Shown here: positions 36,401 through 44,265 of the stretch, one piece after another
Numbering within the stretch: position 1 is the stretch's first letter
How the letters are laid out: each line of letters opens with the position of its first letter
DNA from: Nostoc sp. TCL26-01
Lineage (GTDB): Bacteria; Cyanobacteriota; Cyanobacteriia; Cyanobacteriales; Nostocaceae
Assembly: GCF_013393945.1 (NCBI RefSeq)
Contig: NZ_CP040301.1
Location: forward strand, 1 to 48,712
Direction of reading: 5' to 3'
Length of the DNA: 48,712 bases
Made by a program: the position numbers and the translations under genes
Notes under the pieces: generated by a model
The model's database searches: none
Told to the model about the DNA's origin: nothing
What the model saw: only the letters and a program-made list of their open reading frames with translations

Positions 36401-36643
36401 CTTATTCGCGGCAGTAGTAATGCAGAACTCTTTTGGTGCGATGCCAAGTTTGGGCTTAATGTTGCACAGATAAATGAACAAGAGGATACCCCTTCAACAA
36501 GTATCCTTATTGGCATCCGAGATTTGCTACAACCTTATTTTGAGGAGGATGATCTTCAGATTACCCAACGGGATAGGCAGATAGTTCAAGCTCTTTATCG
36601 CCCATTTTATGAAGCGATCGCCAAAACTAAAAATCTTTTCTGA
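33434..36643 (+). CDS. DinG-type SF2 helicase of the pPIWI-RE island
   Basis: 1069 residues from ATG 33434, which overlaps the REase stop as ATGA; a TTG 9 bp upstream is less likely. Walker A G247MVSSGK253S, DEVD box D451EVD, and motif VI Q985VVGRLIR992 mark an SF2 helicase. Four Cys between Walker A and DEVD (C339, C360, C393, C399, the last in CPAYSVC) sit where XPD/DinG helicases bind an Fe-S cluster. The N-terminal ~200 residues are the extra domain (Z-type) seen in pPIWI-RE islands. Predicted role: unwinding of target duplex or R-loops for the PIWI protein and REase. Confidence 0.82.
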   Translation: MRNTKEWRTRLIKEGLDENLCDVELGLYLLSSLVPNAPASSLWVLLTGYPFSIPESKSWSQLQHKMYASGRYLLTEYRRPYVWSEALNNYRNLATDQRGYEVSESLKEFKINSNITIANFRFDVYAKTLKNPIPLYKRREIKWAEADQTYKCEVNGIIETITIPSALVKSPPNGHNLSGKSLREPLCITWIELEDTAAWMDRQCSKRGLKSHWKTWIKNVKLQVFNDNDCLVQVEALTINKMMHLVGMVSSGKSNLMKVLAVWAARKRLHITLIVGDILQIFELAKTFADVGVTDVAPILGNSNRKSHINRLHQAVYNNHPEEPFNQAHPGFKWISNNCLLSGLVNPEMSKPFEIGKQPCLSLQLIKKSESTDLENNEADDKQSESRKVKMACPAYSVCSYHQKERDLVKGSIWIATPGSLIYSRLPQQINQESLLYTELVWRRSDLVIVDEVDQYQAYLDKAFSPEQTLRRPTRDAWLDEVLQKVEAELVRQNSQPLSKKIVSDWWDASQQAKRVTDQIYWMLGGDYPELSQWQNSKKYFTDWLLLREVAIDLAGTENAENLMKDIFEPYINNLDNDKDLLFTLTHKAIGKKNSLIEWVKKQATIPLEPQKIQEIAVKLEFALLVCVLQNKLYFMMRHWRQVQDTLKLEAEDSMWFQAPPADYNAIIPAMPMGNQLAFQYHKSYKEQLGSLRFFRCTGVGRWSLLHFNDLFASDNIASPHILLMSGTSWAGKSPAYHVDVPVTGVLSPNTNKGFSISSEFLPLYDEQNRPIFVSGTGDKKQKNLEKIVTKLVEEEYLEQKLIDLKGRKILLVVNSYEQVKIVHEHLVRLGWGNRVIALTRDDNKSEWLDDDSENESHNTLQRGRVSEFANKPDKVILIAPLKAIERGHNIVDEKGMAVIGAAYFLVLPHPSPDDLSYAIHSINRWAIENYKTFEEENLEDLGNNFRDTAYRQWLRLLHLPVRLRTLDEKNLPAMHWDIAVSLWQVVGRLIRGSSNAELFWCDAKFGLNVAQINEQEDTPSTSILIGIRDLLQPYFEEDDLQITQRDRQIVQALYRPFYEAIAKTKNLF

Positions 36644-36685
36644 CGTTCTTCGTAAACATCTCACAAATTACAAATAATTTGATTT

Positions 36686-39600
36686 ATGTCATCACCTAAA
36701 TACAACAAAGTCCGCTTGTGTGCCTTCCGACTCAAACACAACTTACCCGCTAAAAATTTTTATGCACTGAAGTTTCCAGAAACAGTCAAAGATTCATTAA
36801 AAAATCTTGTAGCCGAGAGAGATAGCCGCCCTAAAGATAAAGTTGGTATTCCCATCACATCACTCAATGAAGCTCTACGGGCAAGTATCCCTGGTTTAAT
36901 TTACATTGGTAAAATTTGGGATAAAAATTGGTTATATAGTCTAGTTGAAATTCCAATAGATAAATTATCAGTAATTTTCTCTCATTGGCTAGATACTGAG
37001 TTTCCAGATGAACACCCAAACAAGCGCAAGAAAGGGATAACCTTTGACCAACGACAAGCTGTAATGCAGCAACTGTCGAACCCTAACAATTTCAAGTGGG
37101 AAATGGTGACTCTAGAAACGGAATTATGGAAAAAATATGCTAATGGAACCGCCAATATTACTGAAAATGCAGATGGATTTATCCTATTGCCTGATATTCT
37201 AGCAACGCAACTGAGTGACCCAAACTTAAAGTTCAAATTAAGTGATGAAACAATTCAGTTCTATCGCTGTGCGCCAATAGAAGGAGCAGGAGCAGAGTTG
37301 ATATCTTGGCCTCCGCTATCGTACACAGAAAACAAACATACTTACTATTACTCAATAGTTCTGACTTTGAAAGTACAAACGGTTCCATTCCAGCCATATC
37401 CTCAACTGCAATGTGATATGAGTATCCGGCGGTGGTGCAGTAGAAATGATACTGGTTTGCTACCAGGGCAAGCTAGTTCTGTGTATATTCGTACCAAGCT
37501 TCAATGGGGTGAGGGATTAAATCCTTACGGTTATACCGAATACTTTCAAGTCGCTCCACTGGTATGGAAAGGAGAGCCTAAGTGGAATAATAACTTAGCT
37601 GGGTTATTAGCTCAATTCAACCCGCTTCCATATACCCCAGAGCAAATTTTAGCTAATCCCACACAAGCACTTAATTTCTCAAATATTCCTAACATTTGTG
37701 TTACCTACAAAGATGGGATAATTCCAGGTCATAAAGTAGGTAAAGGATTGCCACCAACCAACCGTCGTCAATTAGCTGAACAAATAGCATTGTTGTTAAA
37801 AAATGATTGGGAACTAATAGAAGATGAGCGGTTTAATTATCAAATAAATACTAAGCAATCTGCTCAAATATTTGATTTACCCAAGCCTGATGGTACATCT
37901 TGGACTATGGGTATCCCAAAAATAAAAAAAGCGGAATCAGAGGAGCAATTTAAAGATAGGTACGATAAATTTTTAAAAAAACAAGAATTAGAGAGAGATA
38001 AACTTAAAAGTAAATATAATGTTTCCGAGGAGCAATTTAAAGCTAGGTACGAAAAACTTTTAATAAAACAGGAATCAGAGAGAAATACTTTTCATAAAAA
38101 AGAAGATGAAACAGATGAAGAATTTAAAATTAGATACGATAATTTATTAGAAGAATTTACAGAAAAACTCCGCTCAGAGAGTAAAAGACTTTGTGAAGCC
38201 ATACGTAACTGTATTGGCAAAGAGCTAACCATCGAAATTTGGTATATTAATGAGTCAACACGGGATGCACTTATAAAAGCAATATGGTATTGCCTGGGGT
38301 TGAAGACAGCGACAACGGGTATTCATAATTTCCCAGATATAGATTTGACTGTAACTATACGCACGCAAGAAATAGGTAAATTAGCAGAACGTTTAGCTTT
38401 ATCTACAGATAAAACAAAAAAACCAACTTCCAAACAACGAGAAGAAGCTATTAAGAGTAGAAAAGCTGAAGTAGCAAAAACTGTTAATCAAATGCAACCT
38501 GTCACAGGGAAAGTAGGGGTATTAGTTGAACTTTATGGCGAAAACCATTGGAAACCTGAATGGACAGACCCCCTAGCAGCTATTCGCTTAGGCTTTGTTC
38601 AAGAGAAAATTGACAGGGTATCTAAGTTTCTTGTCCCTGAACATGAGGAATTAAAAAAGGAATATGAAAAGACAGCAAAAGATAAAGGAAGAGAGTTAAA
38701 CAGGCACGAACAGAATGAAATTAATAGATTACAAGAAGAGCTACCACAGAAAGCCATAACATCTTTTTTAGACCTACTCCGGTCGCTGGGAGTACAGATA
38801 GCTCCACCTCGTATAGTTATTCCATCAGCAATTCTTCCTGAACCTCTTACTTATGTAGGTTTATGGTTGGTTAATCGCACTTCTAAAACCAGCGCGCATG
38901 GGAAACAACAACTCATCCCAGTTATGGTGAAAATGCGTTCTGACTCTCAAACAATTGAAGCTACTTTTAACGGTCTATCTGATTGGATACCCTACGATGA
39001 AGCTTTAAGAAAGATAAACTCAAAAGGAACATCTATTACAGGAGATAACAACGAGTTAAAAAAGGAGATAAAAGGATTTATCAAACGAATGCTGCAAACC
39101 AAAGAGTTAAGGGGTAAAGATACATTACTACTCTGTGATGCTCAAAATATCCGAAGGTATTGGACATGGCTACAAGATACACAAATATCTCAAGATGGGA
39201 TAGTTTTTGGCACTGAATCTCCTCAAATGATGTCAAAACTTCGCGTAGTTCGGGTACGCCAAGATGGAGAAACTCCAGAATGGTATGCTCTGCATGATCA
39301 AGAGAAACAGAAGGTGAAGTTGTTTGATAATTTGCTGGAACTTGAACAAATAAGTGTAGCGACAGAGGGACTATTTAATACGAACAGCAATGAACGTATA
39401 TTTCTTAGTATTGGGCAAAAGTCTAATACAATGCCAAAGGAAAAACGAGATTTCAGTAAATTGGATAAACCTCAACTCCACTGGTCAAACCCTGCAATAC
39501 TTGAGTTAGTAGTGGCTTGCATACAACCAAAAGATGAACCTTGGCATTGGGCAGTATTGACGCATGAATTGCGTCGGATGGCATTGCAATACAAAGACAC

Positions 39601-39688
39601 CTTAGCTCGTCCAATTGTTCTTCACCTAGCAGCGCAGATGGGAGATTATGTTTTGATGGTGGATGAAGATTCTTCAGAAGACGAATAA
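36686..39688 (+). CDS. pPIWI-RE protein (prokaryotic PIWI with conserved R and E)
   Basis: 1000 residues. N-terminal domain (X-type, ~1-400) of the DUF3962 kind, a coiled-coil insertion (~412-495), a MID-like region and a C-terminal RNase H-like PIWI domain. The conserved Arg and Glu that name the family are best placed at R904 (NERIFLSIGQKS) and E940 (NPAILELVVACIQ), followed by HELRRMALQYKD and PIVLHLAAQMGDYV. These residues bind the guide end in the model of Burroughs et al. 2013; catalytic DEDX residues are absent as usual in this family. It starts 42 bp after the helicase gene and is the third gene of the operon. Guide and target type have not been shown here. Confidence 0.82.
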   Translation: MSSPKYNKVRLCAFRLKHNLPAKNFYALKFPETVKDSLKNLVAERDSRPKDKVGIPITSLNEALRASIPGLIYIGKIWDKNWLYSLVEIPIDKLSVIFSHWLDTEFPDEHPNKRKKGITFDQRQAVMQQLSNPNNFKWEMVTLETELWKKYANGTANITENADGFILLPDILATQLSDPNLKFKLSDETIQFYRCAPIEGAGAELISWPPLSYTENKHTYYYSIVLTLKVQTVPFQPYPQLQCDMSIRRWCSRNDTGLLPGQASSVYIRTKLQWGEGLNPYGYTEYFQVAPLVWKGEPKWNNNLAGLLAQFNPLPYTPEQILANPTQALNFSNIPNICVTYKDGIIPGHKVGKGLPPTNRRQLAEQIALLLKNDWELIEDERFNYQINTKQSAQIFDLPKPDGTSWTMGIPKIKKAESEEQFKDRYDKFLKKQELERDKLKSKYNVSEEQFKARYEKLLIKQESERNTFHKKEDETDEEFKIRYDNLLEEFTEKLRSESKRLCEAIRNCIGKELTIEIWYINESTRDALIKAIWYCLGLKTATTGIHNFPDIDLTVTIRTQEIGKLAERLALSTDKTKKPTSKQREEAIKSRKAEVAKTVNQMQPVTGKVGVLVELYGENHWKPEWTDPLAAIRLGFVQEKIDRVSKFLVPEHEELKKEYEKTAKDKGRELNRHEQNEINRLQEELPQKAITSFLDLLRSLGVQIAPPRIVIPSAILPEPLTYVGLWLVNRTSKTSAHGKQQLIPVMVKMRSDSQTIEATFNGLSDWIPYDEALRKINSKGTSITGDNNELKKEIKGFIKRMLQTKELRGKDTLLLCDAQNIRRYWTWLQDTQISQDGIVFGTESPQMMSKLRVVRVRQDGETPEWYALHDQEKQKVKLFDNLLELEQISVATEGLFNTNSNERIFLSIGQKSNTMPKEKRDFSKLDKPQLHWSNPAILELVVACIQPKDEPWHWAVLTHELRRMALQYKDTLARPIVLHLAAQMGDYVLMVDEDSSEDE

Positions 39689-40189
39689 ATGTCATCTCAT
39701 AGCTTGATCAAAGCAAAAACATGGGCTTGAGTAAGCCCAAAACAAGGGTAGCTGTCGCCAGAGCCAGCTGCTCAAAATTGATATCACTCACTGATAGCAA
39801 TGATTTATCAACCAGGGGTATAGAAGCAAGTACAGACGATTTTGATAGCAGTATTGCTATCAACTATTGTCATCCCTACCTCTGCTCAACACACCCTGGA
39901 ACACCCTAACCCCAAAAGATGGATGATGGTGTTCGTTACTGTCACCTCTCTGCTCTTTGACCGTCAGATCACGTACTGACTCGTCAATCCTTACACTTTT
40001 ATCGAAGAAAATTTCTCCCTATCACCCTCTTCAATTGTCAATTATCTGACAAATACTTTTCAAACTCCTCCCTCACCTGTGTCAGGACATAGTGCGACAA
40101 TACATTTTTTCGCACCACTGAGAGTAATAAACACCTTGATTCAACTAAGATGGAAAGCAGAGGTGCAGAGATGCAGGGGAGCAGGGGAG
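39689..40189. other. Intergenic region 3' of the pPIWI-RE operon
   Basis: No gene supported. A small hairpin GGGCTT-GAGT-AAGCCC (39723-39738) followed by AAAACAAG may end the pPIWI-RE transcript. The rest has short broken frames without protein-like content. Just before 40190, AGGGGAGCAGGGGAG supplies the ribosome-binding site of the next gene. Confidence 0.4.
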
Positions 40190-40576
40190 ATGGAAAGAGA
40201 AGCAATTAAGAATCACAAAGATTTAAGGGTTTATCAAACAGCTTTTGATGCTGCGATGAAAATATTTGAGGTGTCTAAAAAGTTTCTTGTTGAGGAACGA
40301 TATTCACTGACTGACCAAATTCGTCGGTCGTCGCGGTCTGTATGTGCCAATTTTGCAGAAGCATGGCGAAAACGTCGATACGAAGCGGCATTTGTTGCCA
40401 AGCTGAATGATTGTGAGGCTGAAGCGGCTGAAACTCAGACTTGGATTGAATTTGCTGTTAAATGCAATTACATAAATGTTGAAATTGGTAGAGAACTTTA
40501 TGGTACTTACAACCGCGTTTTATCTGGTTTGGTGACTATGATTAACAACCCAACACCTTGGTTGATAAAGCGTTAA
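40190..40576 (+). CDS. Four-helix-bundle protein of the 23S rRNA IVP family
   Basis: 128 residues from ATG 40190 (MEREAIKNHKDLRVYQTAFD), with AGGGGAG just before. Typical features: HKDLRVYQTAFDAAMKIFE, then SLTDQIRRSSRSVCANFAEA, and a C-terminal Tyr/Leu-rich helix. Family members (S23/IVP type) form pentameric four-helix bundles of unknown cellular role and are commonly scattered in cyanobacterial genomes. An upstream frame to 40079 exists but crosses non-protein-like sequence. The next gene, an integrase, follows after a short C-rich repeat. Confidence 0.85.
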   Translation: MEREAIKNHKDLRVYQTAFDAAMKIFEVSKKFLVEERYSLTDQIRRSSRSVCANFAEAWRKRRYEAAFVAKLNDCEAEAAETQTWIEFAVKCNYINVEIGRELYGTYNRVLSGLVTMINNPTPWLIKR

Positions 40577-40580
40577 ACCT

Positions 40581-40622
40581 CCCTTGCCTCCCCTGCTCCC
40601 CCTGCTTCCCCTGCCCCCCCTG
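40581..40622 (+). repeat. C-rich short tandem repeats
   Basis: Degenerate CCCCTGCTT/CCCCTGCC-type units (cctcccctgctccccctgc) between the IVP gene and the integrase; the homologous word AGGGGAGCAGGGG in inverse orientation precedes the IVP gene (40174-40187), so both lie around it. Confidence 0.7.
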
Positions 40623-40630
40623 CTAAAACC

Positions 40631-41623
40631 ATGACACCGATCCACCCTGAAAATCTTAGTGTTCTAGAAAATTCACTGGCGTTAGCGATCGGCGAGGACT
40701 TTTCTTTAGAGAATGACCCCGATGTAATTGGGCAGTTGATTGGAGATAAGCGATCGCTCAACACCAAGCGCGAATACCAGAAAGACCTGAAAGATTTTTT
40801 CTTATTCGTTGCCAAAAAAGAACCCAGCCGCGACTTAGTTCTAGAGTTTCTGCACCTGGAACAGCGTCACGCGGTTGCTGTGGTTCTTAAGTACAAAGCG
40901 CACCTGATCAAGAAAAAGCTGGCTGAAGCTACGGTGAACCGTCGCCTTAGTGCTATCAAGTCAATGGTGGAGATGGGGCGACGGCTGGGAGTTTGCAATT
41001 TCCATGTCGATGATGTCAAAGGTGAAAGGGTCGAAACCTACCGGGACACTACAGGTATTTCCGCTACTGACTATGCCCAAGTTATAGCACTGGTTGACCA
41101 GAACACCCTTAAGGGCAAGCGTGACTATGCCATTCTGCGGTTACTTTGGGATAATGGCTTGCGCCGCAATGAGATAGTCAACTTAAATGTGAGTGATTTT
41201 AACCCCAAGGAGAAAACGCTTTTTATTCTGGGTAAGGGCAAGGGTAGCCAGAAGGATATTCTTGACCTATCGGATAAAACTGCATTGGCGATCGCCGACT
41301 GGATTAAGGCAAGTAAGAAAAAACGTGGTGATAATCCGCTTTTTACTGTGCTGGCCTATCACAAAAATGGAGCAAGATTAACCGGGGAGGCAATGAGGCG
41401 ATTGGTGGATGGGTTATGTAAGGAAGCCGGAATTACTAAGAAGATGTCACCCCATCGCATCCGCCACAGTGCGATTACTACAGTTTTGGATCTCAATAAT
41501 GGCAACTATCGTGCTACCCAGCGATTCAGCAGACACGCCCAAGTGCAGACGGTATTGAAATATGATGATAACCGCCAGCGTTTACAAAAGCAGATGAGTG
41601 ACTCAATATCAGAACTTATTTAG
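40631..41623 (+). CDS. Tyrosine-type integrase, XerC/D-like, 330 aa
   Basis: SAM-like N-terminal domain (about 40-130, NTKREYQKDLKDFFLFVAKK) and catalytic domain with Arg in WDNGLRRNEI, Lys in LGKGKGSQKD, HRIRH (HxxR), His in RFSRHAQVQ and Tyr in VLKYDDN. All six active-site positions are present, so it should be functional. Candidate roles are resolution of plasmid multimers or site-specific integration; no obvious att/dif site was recognised beside it. ATG 40631 directly follows the C-rich repeat. It is complete, unlike the recombinase in the Tn3 element. Confidence 0.88.
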   Translation: MTPIHPENLSVLENSLALAIGEDFSLENDPDVIGQLIGDKRSLNTKREYQKDLKDFFLFVAKKEPSRDLVLEFLHLEQRHAVAVVLKYKAHLIKKKLAEATVNRRLSAIKSMVEMGRRLGVCNFHVDDVKGERVETYRDTTGISATDYAQVIALVDQNTLKGKRDYAILRLLWDNGLRRNEIVNLNVSDFNPKEKTLFILGKGKGSQKDILDLSDKTALAIADWIKASKKKRGDNPLFTVLAYHKNGARLTGEAMRRLVDGLCKEAGITKKMSPHRIRHSAITTVLDLNNGNYRATQRFSRHAQVQTVLKYDDNRQRLQKQMSDSISELI

Positions 41624-41638
41624 TAAATATCTAAAAAT

Positions 41639-42181
41639 TTAGATATTGTCAATTTGAAAATTTCGAGGATTTCTCAGAAGAAAATGATTGTCAACTTTGA
41701 CTAAATCACCTGTGCAGTGAATCCGTAAACGTTCCTGGTAAGCTTTAATAGCTAAGATATAATCATGGTCAGCAAGCGAGGTTTTAATCTCTTGCAATCT
41801 CTCAAAAATTGTCCCAAATAAAGTAATCTCTCCACTCAATTTATCAATAGAAGGAGTAGCAATTTGCATGACTACACCTTGTACATGGAAATTGGGATAA
41901 TTAGTAATAAATTCGCTTAATATATCAACTTGGTCACGATTTTCTACTGCTGATAATGTTTTCAATATATCGCTGATTCTTTCAGCATAATCTCCTAAAT
42001 TATGTTCTAGAGGTAGTAAGATTTCATATTCAGGAGCCGCATCTTTTTTTAGTCGCCAAATTGAACCAGCATCATTATAAATACGTCCTGTCTCGTGCCA
42101 GCCTGTTGCTTGCAAGTGTGCCTGTATCACTTCAGGGTTAACGGTTTTGAGGATTTGACTGTCTTTAATAGTAACTTTCAT
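41639..42181 (-). CDS. Hypothetical protein paired with DUF4365 protein, 180 aa
   Basis: Not recognised as a named family. Starts MKVTIKDSQILKTVNPEVIQ; contains GSIWRLKKDAAPEYEILLPL in the N-terminal half and long helices in the C-terminal half. It begins at ATG 42181, overlapping the DUF4365 gene stop by 4 bp, so the two form an operon. Such pairs are frequent in cyanobacteria near mobile genes; a toxin-antitoxin or defence role is conceivable but not shown. Confidence 0.7.
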   Translation of the reverse strand: MKVTIKDSQILKTVNPEVIQAHLQATGWHETGRIYNDAGSIWRLKKDAAPEYEILLPLEHNLGDYAERISDILKTLSAVENRDQVDILSEFITNYPNFHVQGVVMQIATPSIDKLSGEITLFGTIFERLQEIKTSLADHDYILAIKAYQERLRIHCTGDLVKVDNHFLLRNPRNFQIDNI

Positions 42182-42672
42182 GGCAATCCTCCAAAACTAA
42201 TACGTTGAATGATGGCTTGGAGTGCATCAGGTGTCAACTGATTACTACGGGGTATTTCAATAGTAACATTGGTTGTGTTTTCGGTGTCTGGCATCCCGCG
42301 CAAGGATATCCAGTAAGCACAATATCGAAGACATAGTTCTTCTTCTGTTTGTTTTATCCAATCTGTTATTTTTTCGGGAACTAAAACAACTACTAAGATT
42401 CGAGGGACAAGAGCATTGATTTTTAAATCATTATAATTTTTGAGATTGAGGGGATATTTAATATAGTTTTCCTCAAGAATCTCTCTGGCTGTACATTTTA
42501 GTTGTAGTTCTAGTCTAGGAGAAAGGATTTTACCTGTGCCACCTCTGCTAACTATGCCTAAATCTACGCTGTCGTTATCAACTTCTGGTCTATATAAAGA
42601 ATAACCTGCAACGGCGGCGATGGCTCTAACATAGGTGATACTAAATTGTTCTTTTTGTTGATTAATATCCAT
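42178..42672 (-). CDS. DUF4365 domain protein, 164 aa
   Basis: The opening EQFSITYVRAIAAVAGYSLY, then DNDSVDLGIVSRG and LELQLKCTAR, is the DUF4365 pattern: D-(S/G)VD...-xxQ(L/V)K is a PDDEXK-like nuclease core (Asp39-like in SVDLGI, QLK). Family members occur in defence islands. It is upstream of, and overlaps, the 180-aa gene. Active-site geometry suggests a nuclease; no activity is established for this protein. Confidence 0.78.
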   Translation of the reverse strand: MDINQQKEQFSITYVRAIAAVAGYSLYRPEVDNDSVDLGIVSRGGTGKILSPRLELQLKCTAREILEENYIKYPLNLKNYNDLKINALVPRILVVVLVPEKITDWIKQTEEELCLRYCAYWISLRGMPDTENTTNVTIEIPRSNQLTPDALQAIIQRISFGGLP

Positions 42673-42733
42673 TAACTTAGAAATTACAACGGGCAGCTTA
42701 ATGCTTTTATTTCAGTTAATTTAATCATACGGG

Positions 42734-43780
42734 TCATCTTGAAATAGTTAACTGTAACGCTTGCATTTGTGGAAAATCGCGCTGAATAATTTCGATAGCT
42801 TTTGTTTGACTTTCTTGAGAGTTAACAATCAGTTGTGCAGTACCATCACCCTGAGAACCAACGCCTTTTCCTCCAAAGATGTAAGGAAAAAGAGGCTCGT
42901 GATTTAGAAGGAGATGCAGCTTCTTTGCAGTTAATTCTTCTGGACAAGCCGGAACTACGTACTGATCAAATTCAGCTTGGGCTTTTGTCATTAAAGCCCC
43001 AAGAAGTTGGGCATCTCCGAGTTGTATGGCTTCAACTGCCGTTTGGGTAATTTCCGCGCTAATGGAACCCAAATATTTTTGAACATTTTCCCCTATTGGA
43101 TTAGTAGCTACTGGATAACACTCATTCAATCGTCTGAGTATTTCTTGTGTGTCCTTGCTGCTTCCGAGATCCACAATTACAAAAAACAAATCTTTGCTAA
43201 CTGTAAGCTCTCTGATGTTGATTTGTTCCCCATCAAATATCATCAAGATTGGGCGATTTCCATAAGCACAAGCCTGATCCATCCGACCACAAAGACTAGG
43301 GGTGGTTCTTTCTCCTTGGTATGCCAACTCCATTTCTTCCCGAATTGTCATCTTCAAGTCGTACAGACGATTAAATGCTCTCGCCATGAGAACGCAAAAA
43401 GCAGCACTTGAAGATAATCCCTTTTGGATGGGTAAGTCGGTTAGATAATTATCAACTTCAAGTCCACCAACACCATAATGAGTAAGAAATTGATAAGCTG
43501 TACCAGCAGCATAACTAAAAAAACCGCCCTTTTGAGCCACGCATAAAAGGGTATGAGATTCCATAGGTAATCTGAGCGGTTCATAATGCCTACCATCGTT
43601 GAGACAAGGACGAATAATTAACTCAGTTGAATTAGGTTTGATATCGGCATAAATTCCTTGATTAGTACCAACAATTAAGGTATAGCCCTTTTCGATCTTA
43701 GGGTTAATCCGCCGATATTCTCCTGCCCAATCGCTGTGTTCTCCAAATAAACAAAGACGACCTGGAACAAAAATTCTCAT
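42734..43780 (-). CDS. GHMP-family sugar kinase, 348 aa
   Basis: Start at ATG 43780 (MRIFVPGRLCLFGEHSDWAG); the frame extends 17 codons upstream without support. Motif 1 PGRLCLFGEHSDW (substrate side), motif 2 QKGLSSSAAF (ATP-binding loop, about 120-129) and motif 3 GGKGVGSQGDGTAQ near the C-terminus are all present. The GEHSDW wording resembles galactokinase, arabinokinase and glucuronokinase groups; the sugar cannot be told. No sugar-nucleotide pyrophosphorylase or glycan gene lies beside it, so it is metabolically isolated here. Confidence 0.85.
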   Translation of the reverse strand: MRIFVPGRLCLFGEHSDWAGEYRRINPKIEKGYTLIVGTNQGIYADIKPNSTELIIRPCLNDGRHYEPLRLPMESHTLLCVAQKGGFFSYAAGTAYQFLTHYGVGGLEVDNYLTDLPIQKGLSSSAAFCVLMARAFNRLYDLKMTIREEMELAYQGERTTPSLCGRMDQACAYGNRPILMIFDGEQINIRELTVSKDLFFVIVDLGSSKDTQEILRRLNECYPVATNPIGENVQKYLGSISAEITQTAVEAIQLGDAQLLGALMTKAQAEFDQYVVPACPEELTAKKLHLLLNHEPLFPYIFGGKGVGSQGDGTAQLIVNSQESQTKAIEIIQRDFPQMQALQLTISR

Positions 43781-44265
43781 TTTCAGTTTCCTGTTGTTAA
43801 TCGGGGTATATGCTATCCTGATTAACTTCAATCAACAAGTGAACAAGAGGATGTTGCCAGTTGAGATAGCTGCAACATGAGCAAATCTTATTGGCGCAGA
43901 CTAGACCTAACTCCCGCTACCCGTCTCATTAAGCATAAGTGCTTACAGATAATGTAGCTTTCCAATAACGTTCATCATACTCTGCTAGAGAGTAGCATCA
44001 ATGAAAACATTCATTCAGAAACAAAATACTTCTTGCGGAAGTTGTCATGTGTTAATTAGTAAAGATAATCATATTTCCGCAGCAGACGCTTGACTAACCT
44101 TCGTAGATTAGTCTTAACACTCTCTTTCACAGTACAGTCATTGGTGACTTTGCTGCGGATTGTTTGCACACTTGTCAGAGACGCTCGCCTATTATTCGGT
44201 TTAATTAAAGTGGAGAATTACTATGTGCATCTATAGTGAAATTCTCTACAGAATTTTGTTTACAC
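43781..44265. other. Intergenic region between GHMP kinase and Nif11 peptide
   Basis: No gene convincingly supported. A short ATG frame at 43877-43957 (MSKSYWRRLDLTPATRLIK) is possible but too short to credit. Contains TCCGCAGCAGACGCTTGACT and several small inverted repeats; no tRNA-like fold was recognised. Confidence 0.3.

Noticed and set aside
33434..36643. Helicase as a CyRepA1-type plasmid replication protein
   Set aside because: Such proteins also have P-loop helicase parts, but the DinG-like Cys set, the DEVD and QxxGRxIR motifs, and the REase and PIWI genes in the same operon fit the pPIWI-RE island better.
36686..39688. Classical prokaryotic Argonaute
   Set aside because: No PAZ-like region and no DEDX catalytic tetrad were seen; the C-terminal Arg/Glu layout and neighbours are those of pPIWI-RE.
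43877..43960. Short ATG frame MSKSYWRRLDLTPATRLIK
   Set aside because: Only 26 codons, no ribosome-binding site and no partner; cannot be separated from chance.
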